DNA of 64,000 nt, from positions 124,001 through 188,000 of the forward strand of contig JAZRUI010000010.1 of the NCBI GenBank assembly GCA_045652465.1, read 5' to 3'. This stretch comes from SIG589 sp045652465. Its GTDB lineage: Bacteria > Bacillota > Clostridia > Oscillospirales > Acutalibacteraceae. Of the stretch, positions 14,684-23,425 are shown in pieces; position 1 is the stretch's first letter, and each line of letters opens with the position of its first letter. The notes under the pieces are model-generated. The model worked only from the letters and a program-made list of their open reading frames with translations. It was not told the origin of the DNA and did not search any database. The position numbers and the translations under genes are program-made.

Positions 14684-17536
14684 ATGAACGGCGAAATTAT
14701 TTGCGTTGGAACCGAACTGTTGCTTGGCAACATTGTTAACACCAACGCCCGCTATCTCTCTGAAGAGTTAGCCGCACTCGGCATAAATGTTTACAACCAA
14801 TCGGTTGTTGGCGATAACGAAATAAGAATCAAGCAGGAGCTTGGCGCCGCGCTTAAACGCAGCAACCTTATTATCCTGACGGGCGGACTCGGTCCGACTG
14901 CCGATGATATGACCAAGGAATGCGTTGCAGCCTTTTTCTCTCTTCCCCTTATCGAGGATAGCGAGAGCCGCCAAAAGATTGAAGAATATTTCAAGCGCAC
15001 AGGTCGCACCATGGCGGGCAGCAACTACAAGCAGGCGCTCTTCCCGAAGGGTTCTTATATCCTTAAAAACGATATAGGAACTGCTCCCGGCTGCATCATT
15101 GAGCACGGAGGAAACACCGTTGTTATTCTCCCCGGCCCTCCTGTCGAGATGCAATATATGTTCTCTAAATATGTTAAGCCTTATATCGAAAAGAAGAGCA
15201 GGGATGTTATCGTTTCGCATAAGGTTCGCATCATTGGCGAGAGCGAATCGAAAATCGAGGCGCAAATCAAGCACCTCACCAAGCTTAAAAATCCCACGGT
15301 TGCACCCTATGCAAATGAGGGCGAACTGTTTTTAAGGGTTACTGCAAAAGCAACCTCGGCCACCGCTGCCGATGCACTTTGCAGCCCTGTTATTAACTCC
15401 ATAACCGAAACATTGGGCGACTGCGTTTACGGCGTTGATGTTGAAAACATTCAAACCGCAGTTGTTAACCTTTTAAAGGAAAAGAAGCTAAAAATCGCAA
15501 CCGCCGAATCCTGCACTGCGGGAATGTTATCCTCTATGATAACCGAGGTTGCAGGTTCTTCGGAGATTTTCGAATTCGGAATTTCCGCCTATGCCAACCG
15601 CGTTAAGGTTAATGCGCTGGGCGTTCCCGAAGAAATCATAGAAAAGCACGGAGCCGTCAGCGAGCATACTGCCGCTTATATGGCTATGGGCGTTAGAAAA
15701 ATGTCGGGCGCTGATATCGGCATTGGTATTACCGGCGTTGCGGGCCCCGGAGCCAGCGAAAGCAAGCCTGTCGGCCTCGTTTATATTGCGCTTGCCGACC
15801 GCCATAATGTTTGGATTCGCAAGACAACGCTCGGTCACGGAAACAGCGAACGCGAGAAGGTTAGAAGAAACTCGGCGCGCACTGCGCTCGACCTTGTTAG
15901 GCGTTATGTTTGCTCCCTGCCCGAGGTTTTGGAGGGCGGTTTCTCCATCGGCTCTTCGCCGCGAGTTTTAACCGAACAACCTCCTATTGCGGGCGTTCAC
16001 CGTATTATCGCAAGCGCCGCTAAACCCGCTCCCAAATCGGCGGGAACAACCTTCACCGATTTGGAACTGGCTCAAATGATAAGCTCGGTTGCGCAAAACG
16101 ACCAATATATTCCCGCAACCAAAGAAGATGCTGATGAATATGCAAAGCAGCAAAGCGGATTTTTATCGATTATCGATGAAGATGATGAGTTGTTCCCGAA
16201 GCCCATGGGCTTTAAGGAAAAGATTCTATCTCTCTTCTCCAAAAAGGAAAAGAGCGAGGATATCAAGACCGAGTTTTTAACCGAAATCGTTAGCGATACC
16301 GAAACCGATATTCCCGAACCCGTTACGGTTGAAACGGGAATGATTTTAGAGGATAGCAAGGAAGATAATGCTCCCGAAGAGTCCTCCGCCAACGAGCCGA
16401 AGGCAAAGGATGAGAAGCCCTTAAAGAAAAAGGACTTTGCAATCAAGCTGAAGCTGATGAGCTTTTTAAAGTCGCTCCTACCCTGGAAGGGCGACAAGGT
16501 TGGCGAGATTATCAGGAAGCTCGTTTTCATAATTTCGCTTTTGGCCCTTATTGCCTCCTCCCTTTATATGATTAACTATTTCCGCGAGAGCGACACCCAA
16601 AACGATATCGTTGAGAGCGTTCGCGATGTTTACAAGGAAGAGGTTACCGAAAAGGATGATGACGGCGTTTTCTTAAGCTTTGAGGATGTTATTAAGAAAA
16701 ACGGCGACACCAAGGCCTGGCTTACCATCGGCGGTACCTCGGTTAACAACCCCGTTGTTCTCGGCAAGGATAACGATTTTTATCTTAAGCACAATTTCCT
16801 TAAGGAAAAAAGCCGCTACGGCACCCTCTATTTTGATGCCGCAAGCGAAATAACCGATAATGTCGTTAGCCAAAACCTCGTTATCTATGGTCACGAGATG
16901 AAGGATGGCTCGATGTTCGGCACCTTAAAGCGCTATAAAAATGTTAATTTCTATAAGCAAAACCCGACATTTACGATGCGCACCCTTTATGATGACGCGA
17001 CCTATAAAATTTTCTCGATATTCATAACCAACGCCTCCCCCGAGCAGGATAACGGTTTCGTTTTCGAATATCGCACACCCGAATTTTTATCGCAGGATAA
17101 TTTTTTGGCGTTTGTTGCCCAGCTTAAGGAGCGCAGCATTATAAACACAGGCGTTGATGTTATCGAGGATGACCAAATCGTTACCCTCTCTACCTGCACG
17201 GGCGAATTTACCGATGCAAGACTTGTTATCGTTGCTCGCAGGGTTCGCGAAGGCGAAAGCATTAAGGTTGATTTGAAGCAGGTTTCGGTTAACCCCAACC
17301 CGCGTTATCCCCAAGCATATTACGATAAAAAGAACATCAAAAACCCCTATAATTTCACTTCCTCGGTTATAAACCCCTCGAGCACCCCCGAGGATACATC
17401 TTCGGATGAAACCTCTTCAGGCGAGGTTTCTTCGGATGAATCGCTCTCTTCCGAGCCTTCCGCCAGCGAAGATGAAACAACTACCGTTTCATCGGATACT
17501 GCAAGCGATGAAACATCATCGGAAAACCAAAATTAA
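14684..17536 (+). CDS. CinA (NMN deamidase) - membrane helix - class B-like sortase fusion
   Basis: A 950-residue single frame. Residues 1-170 form the MoCF-like domain of CinA (ICVGTELLLGNIVNTN, LTGGLGPTADD, GTAPGCIIEHGG, LPGPPVEM). Residues about 255-410 form the PncC-type deamidase domain (ATAESCTAGMLSSMIT, GITGVAGPGA, KPVGLVYIALA). Residues 411-610 form an acidic, then basic, linker, and 613-633 a membrane helix with positive charges on its N side, so CinA is inside. Residues about 660-862 form a sortase domain with H737 (VIYGHEM), C838 (VTLSTC) and R846 (DARLVIVARR). Residues 890-950 are a Ser/Thr/Asp/Glu-rich tail. CinA deamidates nicotinamide mononucleotide; sortases cleave and join surface proteins. 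CinA alone is about 410 residues. I see no internal start that would obviously separate the halves. TTGGAGG precedes the ATG, 13 nt after thiI. Confidence 0.9.
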   Translation: MNGEIICVGTELLLGNIVNTNARYLSEELAALGINVYNQSVVGDNEIRIKQELGAALKRSNLIILTGGLGPTADDMTKECVAAFFSLPLIEDSESRQKIEEYFKRTGRTMAGSNYKQALFPKGSYILKNDIGTAPGCIIEHGGNTVVILPGPPVEMQYMFSKYVKPYIEKKSRDVIVSHKVRIIGESESKIEAQIKHLTKLKNPTVAPYANEGELFLRVTAKATSATAADALCSPVINSITETLGDCVYGVDVENIQTAVVNLLKEKKLKIATAESCTAGMLSSMITEVAGSSEIFEFGISAYANRVKVNALGVPEEIIEKHGAVSEHTAAYMAMGVRKMSGADIGIGITGVAGPGASESKPVGLVYIALADRHNVWIRKTTLGHGNSEREKVRRNSARTALDLVRRYVCSLPEVLEGGFSIGSSPRVLTEQPPIAGVHRIIASAAKPAPKSAGTTFTDLELAQMISSVAQNDQYIPATKEDADEYAKQQSGFLSIIDEDDELFPKPMGFKEKILSLFSKKEKSEDIKTEFLTEIVSDTETDIPEPVTVETGMILEDSKEDNAPEESSANEPKAKDEKPLKKKDFAIKLKLMSFLKSLLPWKGDKVGEIIRKLVFIISLLALIASSLYMINYFRESDTQNDIVESVRDVYKEEVTEKDDDGVFLSFEDVIKKNGDTKAWLTIGGTSVNNPVVLGKDNDFYLKHNFLKEKSRYGTLYFDAASEITDNVVSQNLVIYGHEMKDGSMFGTLKRYKNVNFYKQNPTFTMRTLYDDATYKIFSIFITNASPEQDNGFVFEYRTPEFLSQDNFLAFVAQLKERSIINTGVDVIEDDQIVTLSTCTGEFTDARLVIVARRVREGESIKVDLKQVSVNPNPRYPQAYYDKKNIKNPYNFTSSVINPSSTPEDTSSDETSSGEVSSDESLSSEPSASEDETTTVSSDTASDETSSENQN

Positions 17537-17559
17537 CGGATATTTAAAGGAGAAACAAA

Positions 17560-19977
17560 ATGGCGGCACCGATTAAAGCCGATATAATTTATTATGCTAC
17601 GGCTTCGGATTTTGAACTTGAATTTAATCTTTGCGGTTGTTGCACTATGCGACTTCTTTCGGATAAGCCGAAGGAAAGCGCCGCGTTCGTTCGTTCCCTC
17701 AGCAGAGCGGTTTCGCGAAGCCAAGTGGTTTTCGCGATTGGTAACGCCGAGGGCGAAAACGCCATTTTGCCCGACCTTTGCACCGCAATCGGTTATGAAC
17801 TGAACGAAACCGACCTTTCGGCATTCGGCATCGAGAAATCGGCTCTTTTGCCAAACGGCGCAATCCCCTTGGTTTCCTCGGCGGGCGAGCTCGGAGGCTG
17901 CGTTATCGAATGCGGACCGCAGGCGATAATCGTTTTATTTGAAGAGCGCGAAACCCGCAAAACCATATGCCGCGAATTGGTTCACGGATATATTCGCGAG
18001 CTCGCGAATAATATTAATACTGTCGCCCAAGAACCCACAAAAAATGAGTGCGAACCCGAAAAAAACGATGAGGGCGCACGAATTGACGACAACTATGTTA
18101 TAGAGAAGCCTATTGAGGTTGATGATTTCTCGGAATTTGAAGAAGAATTCCTCGATGAGAAAAAGGAGAAAAAGCCGAAAAAAGGGCTTAAGCGTTTCTT
18201 AATCTTCCTTCTTATTTTAGCCTTTTTAGGCGTTGGTCTTTTGGCATATATGTTCTTTGCCGAGCCGCTTGTTATAAAGAAACTTTATAAGGGCTACGGC
18301 GAGATGTATGGCAGCGAGCACAAGGGCGACGGCAGCGTTATTGATGCTATGTCGGAGCTTTATGAATTCAACAAAGACACGGTTGGATTCTTGAAAATCG
18401 ATGGCGCGGATATCGCGTTGCCGATTGTTACCGAAATTAACAAAGGCGCGGGATATTATAAAAACCGCCTTTATAACGACTGGTACAGTTTGATGTATGG
18501 CACGCCGTTTGTTAAGGGAGATATCTCGGCGCAAACCTACTACCGCAATATCGTTATTTACGGTAAGGACGCGCGCGGCGGCGTTATGTTTGCTAATTTA
18601 CCCAAGCTGACAACCGTTGAAGGCTACCGCACCGCACCCTCGTTTAAATTTGACACGCTATATGACGGCAACACCTATAAAATCTTTGCCGCCTTCACCT
18701 GCGACGGCAAGGTTAGCGAAGAGTTTCTTAAGACCTCTTTCACCGATGATGCCGAATTTTCAAAGCACCTTGAGCTCCTGCTTAAGGAATCGGCAATTAA
18801 AACCACCGTTGATGTTAAGGCAAGCGATGAGATTATAACCTTGGTTGCCTACGGCAAAAACGACACCTTGGTTGTTGCCCGCAGGGTTAGAGCGGGAGAA
18901 AGCACACTTATTGACACCCAAAATGCTACGCTAAACGATGGCAAAATGAAGGTTGAGGGCACCTCGAGCGCTACTGCGCCCAATCCCGCTGTTCAACCGT
19001 TGGGCATCATCGATTATAAAAAGTTCAGCTCCGTTTATGAGCAAAGCGCGCCGCCCTCTCCCGAGGCTGCAGCCGCCTTTGCCGCAGCATTCAAAAAGCC
19101 TGATGCAACCGCTTCGACCGATGCAAACGCGGTTACCATAACCGCCGAAAACGCCATGGAGCTTTTGGGCAACAAGATAATAACCGTTTTCGACACCGTT
19201 TCGAGTCAAAAGGTTACGGGAAGCACATATGATATTCTCGCAAGGATTGTTGAAGCCGAAATGGGCGCAACCTACGAGAGCGAAGCGCTCAAGGCGCAGG
19301 CGATTGCCGCCTATGGCTGGTTGCTTACAAACGGCGCCGCCTCGGGCGAGGCTCCCGCTGTTCGCTTGAAGACCGCAAGCACCCAAGTCAACAAGGCGGT
19401 TAGAGAGGTTATTGGTCTTAAACCTTATTTTGGAAACGATGTTGCAGTTACTATGTATTTCCCCTGCTCGGCAGGCTACACTGCCCGCAGCGCCGCGCTT
19501 TATCACTATAGCTATTCCTACCTATCGGATGTTGATTCTTCGGTTGACCGCAATTTCATTTCCTTCGCGGCACACCGCACCTATAAAGCGGAGGATGTTA
19601 AGAAATGGGTTCTTGAGGAAACGGGAATCGACCTATCGGATGTTTCCGATAAGAGCCGTTGGTTTAACATAGGTTATGACCGCTATGGCGCCTATGCCGA
19701 ATCGGTTGTTTTCGGCAACATCGGCACATTCTATAGCGGAAGATACCTTCGCGAATGCATCTTTACTGCCGAGCGCGTTGGCGAGGATAACACCCTCCCC
19801 TCGGCAGCATACAAAATTTCCTATCAAAGCGACTCCGACACATTTATTTTCGAAACACGAGGCAAGGGTCACGGCATCGGCATGAGCCAATACGGCGCTA
19901 ACAGTTTTGCCAAGGCGGGCATGACCTACACCGAGATTTTAGAGCATTATTTTAACGGTGTAACCGTTAGTTATTAA
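17560..19977 (+). CDS. Degenerate MoCF-like domain - membrane helix - pseudo-sortase - SpoIID domain protein
   Basis: An 805-residue relative of the preceding fusion. Residues about 45-148 can be laid on the CinA MoCF domain (SALLPNGAIPLVSSAGELGG, CVIECGPQAIIVLF) but its GGLGPTADD motif is lost, and the deamidase domain is absent. After an acidic linker, residues 212-234 are a membrane helix. Residues about 270-445 keep the sortase fold, but K336 stands for the catalytic His (VIYGKDARGG), Y431 for the Cys (ITLVAY), and no Arg is at the expected place before VVARRV. Residues about 545-805 form an intact SpoIID/LytB domain: VEAEMGA with Glu567, ALKAQAIAAYGW, SAGYTARSA and GKGHGIGMSQYGA. SpoIID cuts glycan strands in spore formers. 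The likely role is a wall-acting partner of the upstream sortase, which is inference. AAAGGAG precedes the ATG. Confidence 0.88.
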   Translation: MAAPIKADIIYYATASDFELEFNLCGCCTMRLLSDKPKESAAFVRSLSRAVSRSQVVFAIGNAEGENAILPDLCTAIGYELNETDLSAFGIEKSALLPNGAIPLVSSAGELGGCVIECGPQAIIVLFEERETRKTICRELVHGYIRELANNINTVAQEPTKNECEPEKNDEGARIDDNYVIEKPIEVDDFSEFEEEFLDEKKEKKPKKGLKRFLIFLLILAFLGVGLLAYMFFAEPLVIKKLYKGYGEMYGSEHKGDGSVIDAMSELYEFNKDTVGFLKIDGADIALPIVTEINKGAGYYKNRLYNDWYSLMYGTPFVKGDISAQTYYRNIVIYGKDARGGVMFANLPKLTTVEGYRTAPSFKFDTLYDGNTYKIFAAFTCDGKVSEEFLKTSFTDDAEFSKHLELLLKESAIKTTVDVKASDEIITLVAYGKNDTLVVARRVRAGESTLIDTQNATLNDGKMKVEGTSSATAPNPAVQPLGIIDYKKFSSVYEQSAPPSPEAAAAFAAAFKKPDATASTDANAVTITAENAMELLGNKIITVFDTVSSQKVTGSTYDILARIVEAEMGATYESEALKAQAIAAYGWLLTNGAASGEAPAVRLKTASTQVNKAVREVIGLKPYFGNDVAVTMYFPCSAGYTARSAALYHYSYSYLSDVDSSVDRNFISFAAHRTYKAEDVKKWVLEETGIDLSDVSDKSRWFNIGYDRYGAYAESVVFGNIGTFYSGRYLRECIFTAERVGEDNTLPSAAYKISYQSDSDTFIFETRGKGHGIGMSQYGANSFAKAGMTYTEILEHYFNGVTVSY

Positions 19978-19996
19978 TTTTAAAGGGTGATATTTT

Positions 19997-20482
19997 TTGG
20001 TAGCACAAATTACCGATTTTTTAAGAGACGCACTTCCTGCGGAACTTGTTATATTCGTTATTTCCGCGCTCCCCATCGTTGAGTTGCGCGGCGGACTTAT
20101 TGCAGCTGCGATACTTGGGGTTAACTGGTTTGTTGCTTTGCCCATTTGCATTATGGGTAACCTTCTTTTTATCCCCTTCGTTTTGCTCTTCATTAAGAGA
20201 ATTTTCAAATTCCTAAAGCGCTTTAAAAAGGTTGGCGGCTGGATAACAAAACTCGAAGACCGAGCGCATAACAAGAGCGTTAAGATTGAAAAGAACAAAA
20301 TTATCGGTCTTTTCGCATTTGTTGCCATTCCCCTCCCAGGCACAGGCGCTTGGACGGGCGCATTGGTTGCCGATGTTTTGGGAATCAGAATCAAAAACTC
20401 GTTTCCCACTATTGCGCTTGGCGTTGTGACCGCGGGTCTTATAATGTCCTTTATAAGCTATGTCATCCCTGCTATATTCTAA
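19997..20482 (+). CDS. Small multi-drug export protein family (PF06695-type) membrane protein
   Basis: A 161-residue membrane protein with about four helices and the family hallmarks ALPIVELRGGL near the start and IPLPGTGAWTGA in the middle, which resemble re-entrant loops of DedA-like transporters. A basic segment (KRIFKFLKRFKKVGG) lies between the helix pairs. The transported substrate of this family is not established. The start is a TTG with AAAGGGTGA placed about 6 nt upstream; no ATG is available nearby. It follows the SpoIID fusion gene by 19 nt and ends the operon. Confidence 0.82.
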   Translation: MVAQITDFLRDALPAELVIFVISALPIVELRGGLIAAAILGVNWFVALPICIMGNLLFIPFVLLFIKRIFKFLKRFKKVGGWITKLEDRAHNKSVKIEKNKIIGLFAFVAIPLPGTGAWTGALVADVLGIRIKNSFPTIALGVVTAGLIMSFISYVIPAIF

Positions 20483-20488
20483 AATAAT

Positions 20489-20526
20489 AACCCCCTGATA
20501 CTCGGGTATCAGGGGGTTTAGTTTTT
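20489..20526. terminator. Bidirectional terminator between the exporter gene and htrA
   Basis: AACCCCCTGATAC pairs with GTATCAGGGGGTT over 13 bp with a short loop, followed by TTTAGTTTTTTT on the plus strand. The two flanking genes converge here. Confidence 0.9.
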
Positions 20527-21840
20527 TTAGAAGGAATTATTTGAGATGATATTTATATCGGTTGAATAATATCTTCCCGAACGATAAAGGCTGACCTTAA
20601 CCTGGCTGCCAACCTTTTGGGCACTTATGGCCTCATAAAGGTCGTTATAGCTGCCGATTTCTTTGCCTGCGAATTCGGTTATAATATCGCCGCGGCGGAT
20701 TCCGCCTTCAGCCGCAGGTCCACCCGTTACGACCGAGGAAACAACGGCGCCCGCGGGATAGCCAAGGCTCAAAAGGGTTTGCTTATCATAGGTTTCGCTT
20801 ATCTTTATGCCGATATAGGGTTCGGGGTTATCCTCACGCGCTATAATTTGGTCACAAATCTCCTTAACGGAGTTTACGGGGATTGCGAAGCCCATTCCCT
20901 CATATTCGGTTGAAGCGATTTTAGAGCTATTTATGCCAACGAGCTCGCCCTTGATATTAAGGAGCGCGCCGCCCGAATTTCCGGGGTTGATTGCTGCATC
21001 GGTTTGAATCAGCGAAACCGCGCCCTCATCTCCCGAGGAAAGTTTGCGGTCGAGTCCGCTAACAATTCCATAGCTTACGGAGCCCATAAAATTCAGTCCG
21101 CCCGGGCAGCCGATTGCCGCCACAAACTGACCCGCCTTCAGCTCATCGGAATTGCCGAGGGCAATCGCGGGAAGGGACTGCTTTTCGATTTTTATGACCG
21201 CTAAATCGGAGCTTATGTTATAGCCGATTATGGTTGCGGGATGGGATTCAGATGAGTTTTGGCTCAAGAAAACCTCGATTTTAGCGTTTGCTGAGCTTTG
21301 ACCGACAACGCTTTCGATAACATGATAGTTGGTTATTATATAGCCATCGCTTTTATAGATAACTCCGCTTCCCTCGCCTGTGCTGTCGCTCGTGCCGCCG
21401 AAGAAGTTATATACTGCGGCGGTTGTTCGGATTCCGACAACGCTGGGGCTTGCCTTCTCGGCAACCGCTTCAATAACCGAATCGGCAACCTTATCGACAT
21501 TTATGGTCGTGTTAACAATGTTTTCTCCCGAAGGGGGCGGCGCAAGCGAAGTTTTGCCATCATCATTCAAGAGCATAAATGCGCCGAAGGCGGATGCCGC
21601 GCCGATAGCCGCCGAAAGAATGACTGCAACCGCCAAAACGCCAAAGCCATAGCGCTTTTTCTTTTGTTCCTTTTTGGGAGAATGCGAATTTTCGGGCAGC
21701 GGCTCGAAAACGGGCTCCTCTTTTAAGGTTTCTGCCGTTTCGGGCGCTTCGGTTAAATTATCATCGGAATTAACGATATAACCGCGGGTTACGCTATCGA
21801 AGCCCTCAAGCGGAAGGTCGTTTTTATTGTTTTCATCCAT
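20527..21840 (-). CDS. HtrA/DegP-like membrane-anchored serine protease with PDZ domain
   Basis: A 437-residue protein: a cytosolic acidic N-terminus (1-60), a membrane helix (about 65-92), a trypsin-like protease domain and one C-terminal PDZ domain. The catalytic triad is visible as H173 in ITNYHVIE, D212 in SSDLAVIKI and S289 in NPGNSGGALL. The PDZ core includes PAGAVVSSV and GGPAAEGGIRRGDII. Such proteases degrade misfolded proteins outside the membrane and are often stress-induced. It is a single gene between two terminators with its own promoter. Confidence 0.93.
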   Translation of the reverse strand: MDENNKNDLPLEGFDSVTRGYIVNSDDNLTEAPETAETLKEEPVFEPLPENSHSPKKEQKKKRYGFGVLAVAVILSAAIGAASAFGAFMLLNDDGKTSLAPPPSGENIVNTTINVDKVADSVIEAVAEKASPSVVGIRTTAAVYNFFGGTSDSTGEGSGVIYKSDGYIITNYHVIESVVGQSSANAKIEVFLSQNSSESHPATIIGYNISSDLAVIKIEKQSLPAIALGNSDELKAGQFVAAIGCPGGLNFMGSVSYGIVSGLDRKLSSGDEGAVSLIQTDAAINPGNSGGALLNIKGELVGINSSKIASTEYEGMGFAIPVNSVKEICDQIIAREDNPEPYIGIKISETYDKQTLLSLGYPAGAVVSSVVTGGPAAEGGIRRGDIITEFAGKEIGSYNDLYEAISAQKVGSQVKVSLYRSGRYYSTDINIISNNSF

Positions 21841-21916
21841 TTTGTTTGCCCTCTTCTTTTTATTTGATTTTATTTTACCGAATCTCTTAATCGAACATAT
21901 GAATTTTCAGTTAATA

Positions 21917-21945
21917 AATATACCACATTTTTTTAATTTTTTCAA
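21917..21945 (-). promoter_or_regulatory. Promoter of the htrA-like gene
   Basis: On the minus strand TTGAAA (21940-21945), 17 nt, TATATT (21917-21922), about 75 nt before the ATG. Confidence 0.7.
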
Positions 21946-21950
21946 CACAT

Positions 21951-21979
21951 AAAGAAAGACCCTAAACGGGTCTTTCTTT
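21951..21979 (-). terminator. Terminator of the ymfF-to-gerA operon
   Basis: AAAGAAAGACCC/GGGTCTTTCTTT, a 12-bp stem with a 5-nt loop. The stem begins in the stop codon of the gerA-type gene. Confidence 0.75.
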
Positions 21980-23372
21980 ATAGTTTGGTTCTTATAAACA
22001 TTCTAAAAAAGGCTTTTAAATCGAAGGGGAAAATCGGATAGAGATAATTCCTGCCCGACAGGGTTTTGCTTGATGCCATAACGACTATGCTGAGCACCGT
22101 TCCGATTAGGATTCCCCATCCACCTATGAATTGGGTTAAAAGCAGCATTATAATTCGCAAAAATTTGGTTGAATAGCTGATTTCAAAGCTGGGTTGAGAG
22201 AATGAGGCTATTGCAACAAAGGAGGCAAACAAAATGGTTTGCGCCACAAACCAGCCTGCCGTTATCGCGAATTCCGAAAGAATCAATCCGCCTATTATTC
22301 CTATTGAATTTGAAAGTGCATCGGGAGTGTTGACCGAGGCAAGCCGCAAGGCATCAACAACGAACTCCAAAATCAAAAACTGCAGGAATATTGGAATCGC
22401 CAATTCCCCTTCAGGGACTAAAAACAAGAGCCATTCGGGCAGCGATGCAACATTGTTATACATATATAACACGAGCGGCAACAAATAAATCGTTAAAAGC
22501 GAGGAAAGCGCGCGGACAACCCTGACATAGCTTCCCGTTATGGGCGGGAAATAATAATCATCAACCTCTTTGAAGAAATCGGCAAACGAAACGGGCAAAA
22601 TCATAACGCCGGGCGAATTATCCATAACAACGATAACCTTGCCCTCTAATAGGCAGGCCGATGCAAAATCGGGACGCTCGCTGAACTTTGTTTTGGGAAG
22701 CGGATTAAAAAAGCTGGTTGGGACAAGCACCTCGCTTAAGGCTTGCTGGGTCATGGAAATGCCGCTGATTTTAATTTTTTCTATTTGTTTTCGAAGGCGC
22801 GACAGCAGCTGCTCATCCGCCATTCCCGAAATATAGCTTATGACAACATCGACCTTGGAGCTTTCCCCTATTTGATGATATTCCATTCTAAGGCGTGGGT
22901 CGCGGATTCGGCGGCGAATCAGCGCCGTGTTCATCACAAGCGCCTCAACAAAACCATCCTTCGAGCCGCGCACCGAGCGGTCCTTTTGCGGTTCTTCGAT
23001 TCCTCTTAAGGGATAGGTTCTCGAATCAATAATAAGCGCCTCGCCTATTCCATCGATAAGCAGGATGGCGGGGCCCGATAAAAGTGCCGTTACAACCACC
23101 TCGATATCGGAGGAATAGTCCGCCTCGGTATAGGGCATATGGCCTTTGGTGAACTCCTCCATATTGGGAATCGCTTTCAGTTCGGCGGGCGTTATCTTAT
23201 ATAAATATTCCATTAGCTTCTCAAAGACGGCATCCTTCATAAAGCCATCTATAAAATAAAGCGCCGCCTGCCTGCCGCCTATTATAATATCGCGCTTAAT
23301 AACATCGAAATTTAGGTCGGGGCGCACCCGACTGTCGATTTCTTTTATGTTTTCTTTTATATCAAAAGTCAA
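21978..23372 (-). CDS. GerA-family spore germination protein, A subunit
   Basis: A 464-residue protein. The soluble N-terminal half carries the GerA signature (GGRQAALYFIDGFMKD, GPAILLIDG, RGIEEPQKDRSVRGSKDGF, RRIRDP, VVISYISGMAD). About five membrane helices follow from residue 285, with the SVNTPDALSNSIGIIGGLI loop. GerA subunits form nutrient receptors in the spore inner membrane. No B or C subunit gene is next to it, which is unusual because receptors normally come as A-B-C operons. The start is probably the TTG at 23372, with AAAGGGG 7 nt before it; a TTG at 23390 overlaps that ribosome site. It is the last gene of a long operon. Confidence 0.9.
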   Translation of the reverse strand: MTFDIKENIKEIDSRVRPDLNFDVIKRDIIIGGRQAALYFIDGFMKDAVFEKLMEYLYKITPAELKAIPNMEEFTKGHMPYTEADYSSDIEVVVTALLSGPAILLIDGIGEALIIDSRTYPLRGIEEPQKDRSVRGSKDGFVEALVMNTALIRRRIRDPRLRMEYHQIGESSKVDVVISYISGMADEQLLSRLRKQIEKIKISGISMTQQALSEVLVPTSFFNPLPKTKFSERPDFASACLLEGKVIVVMDNSPGVMILPVSFADFFKEVDDYYFPPITGSYVRVVRALSSLLTIYLLPLVLYMYNNVASLPEWLLFLVPEGELAIPIFLQFLILEFVVDALRLASVNTPDALSNSIGIIGGLILSEFAITAGWFVAQTILFASFVAIASFSQPSFEISYSTKFLRIIMLLLTQFIGGWGILIGTVLSIVVMASSKTLSGRNYLYPIFPFDLKAFFRMFIRTKL

Positions 23373-23425
23373 AAAAATCGCCCCTTTCAAACTACTGATA
23401 GTATGTCCGAAAAGGGCGAGTTTAT

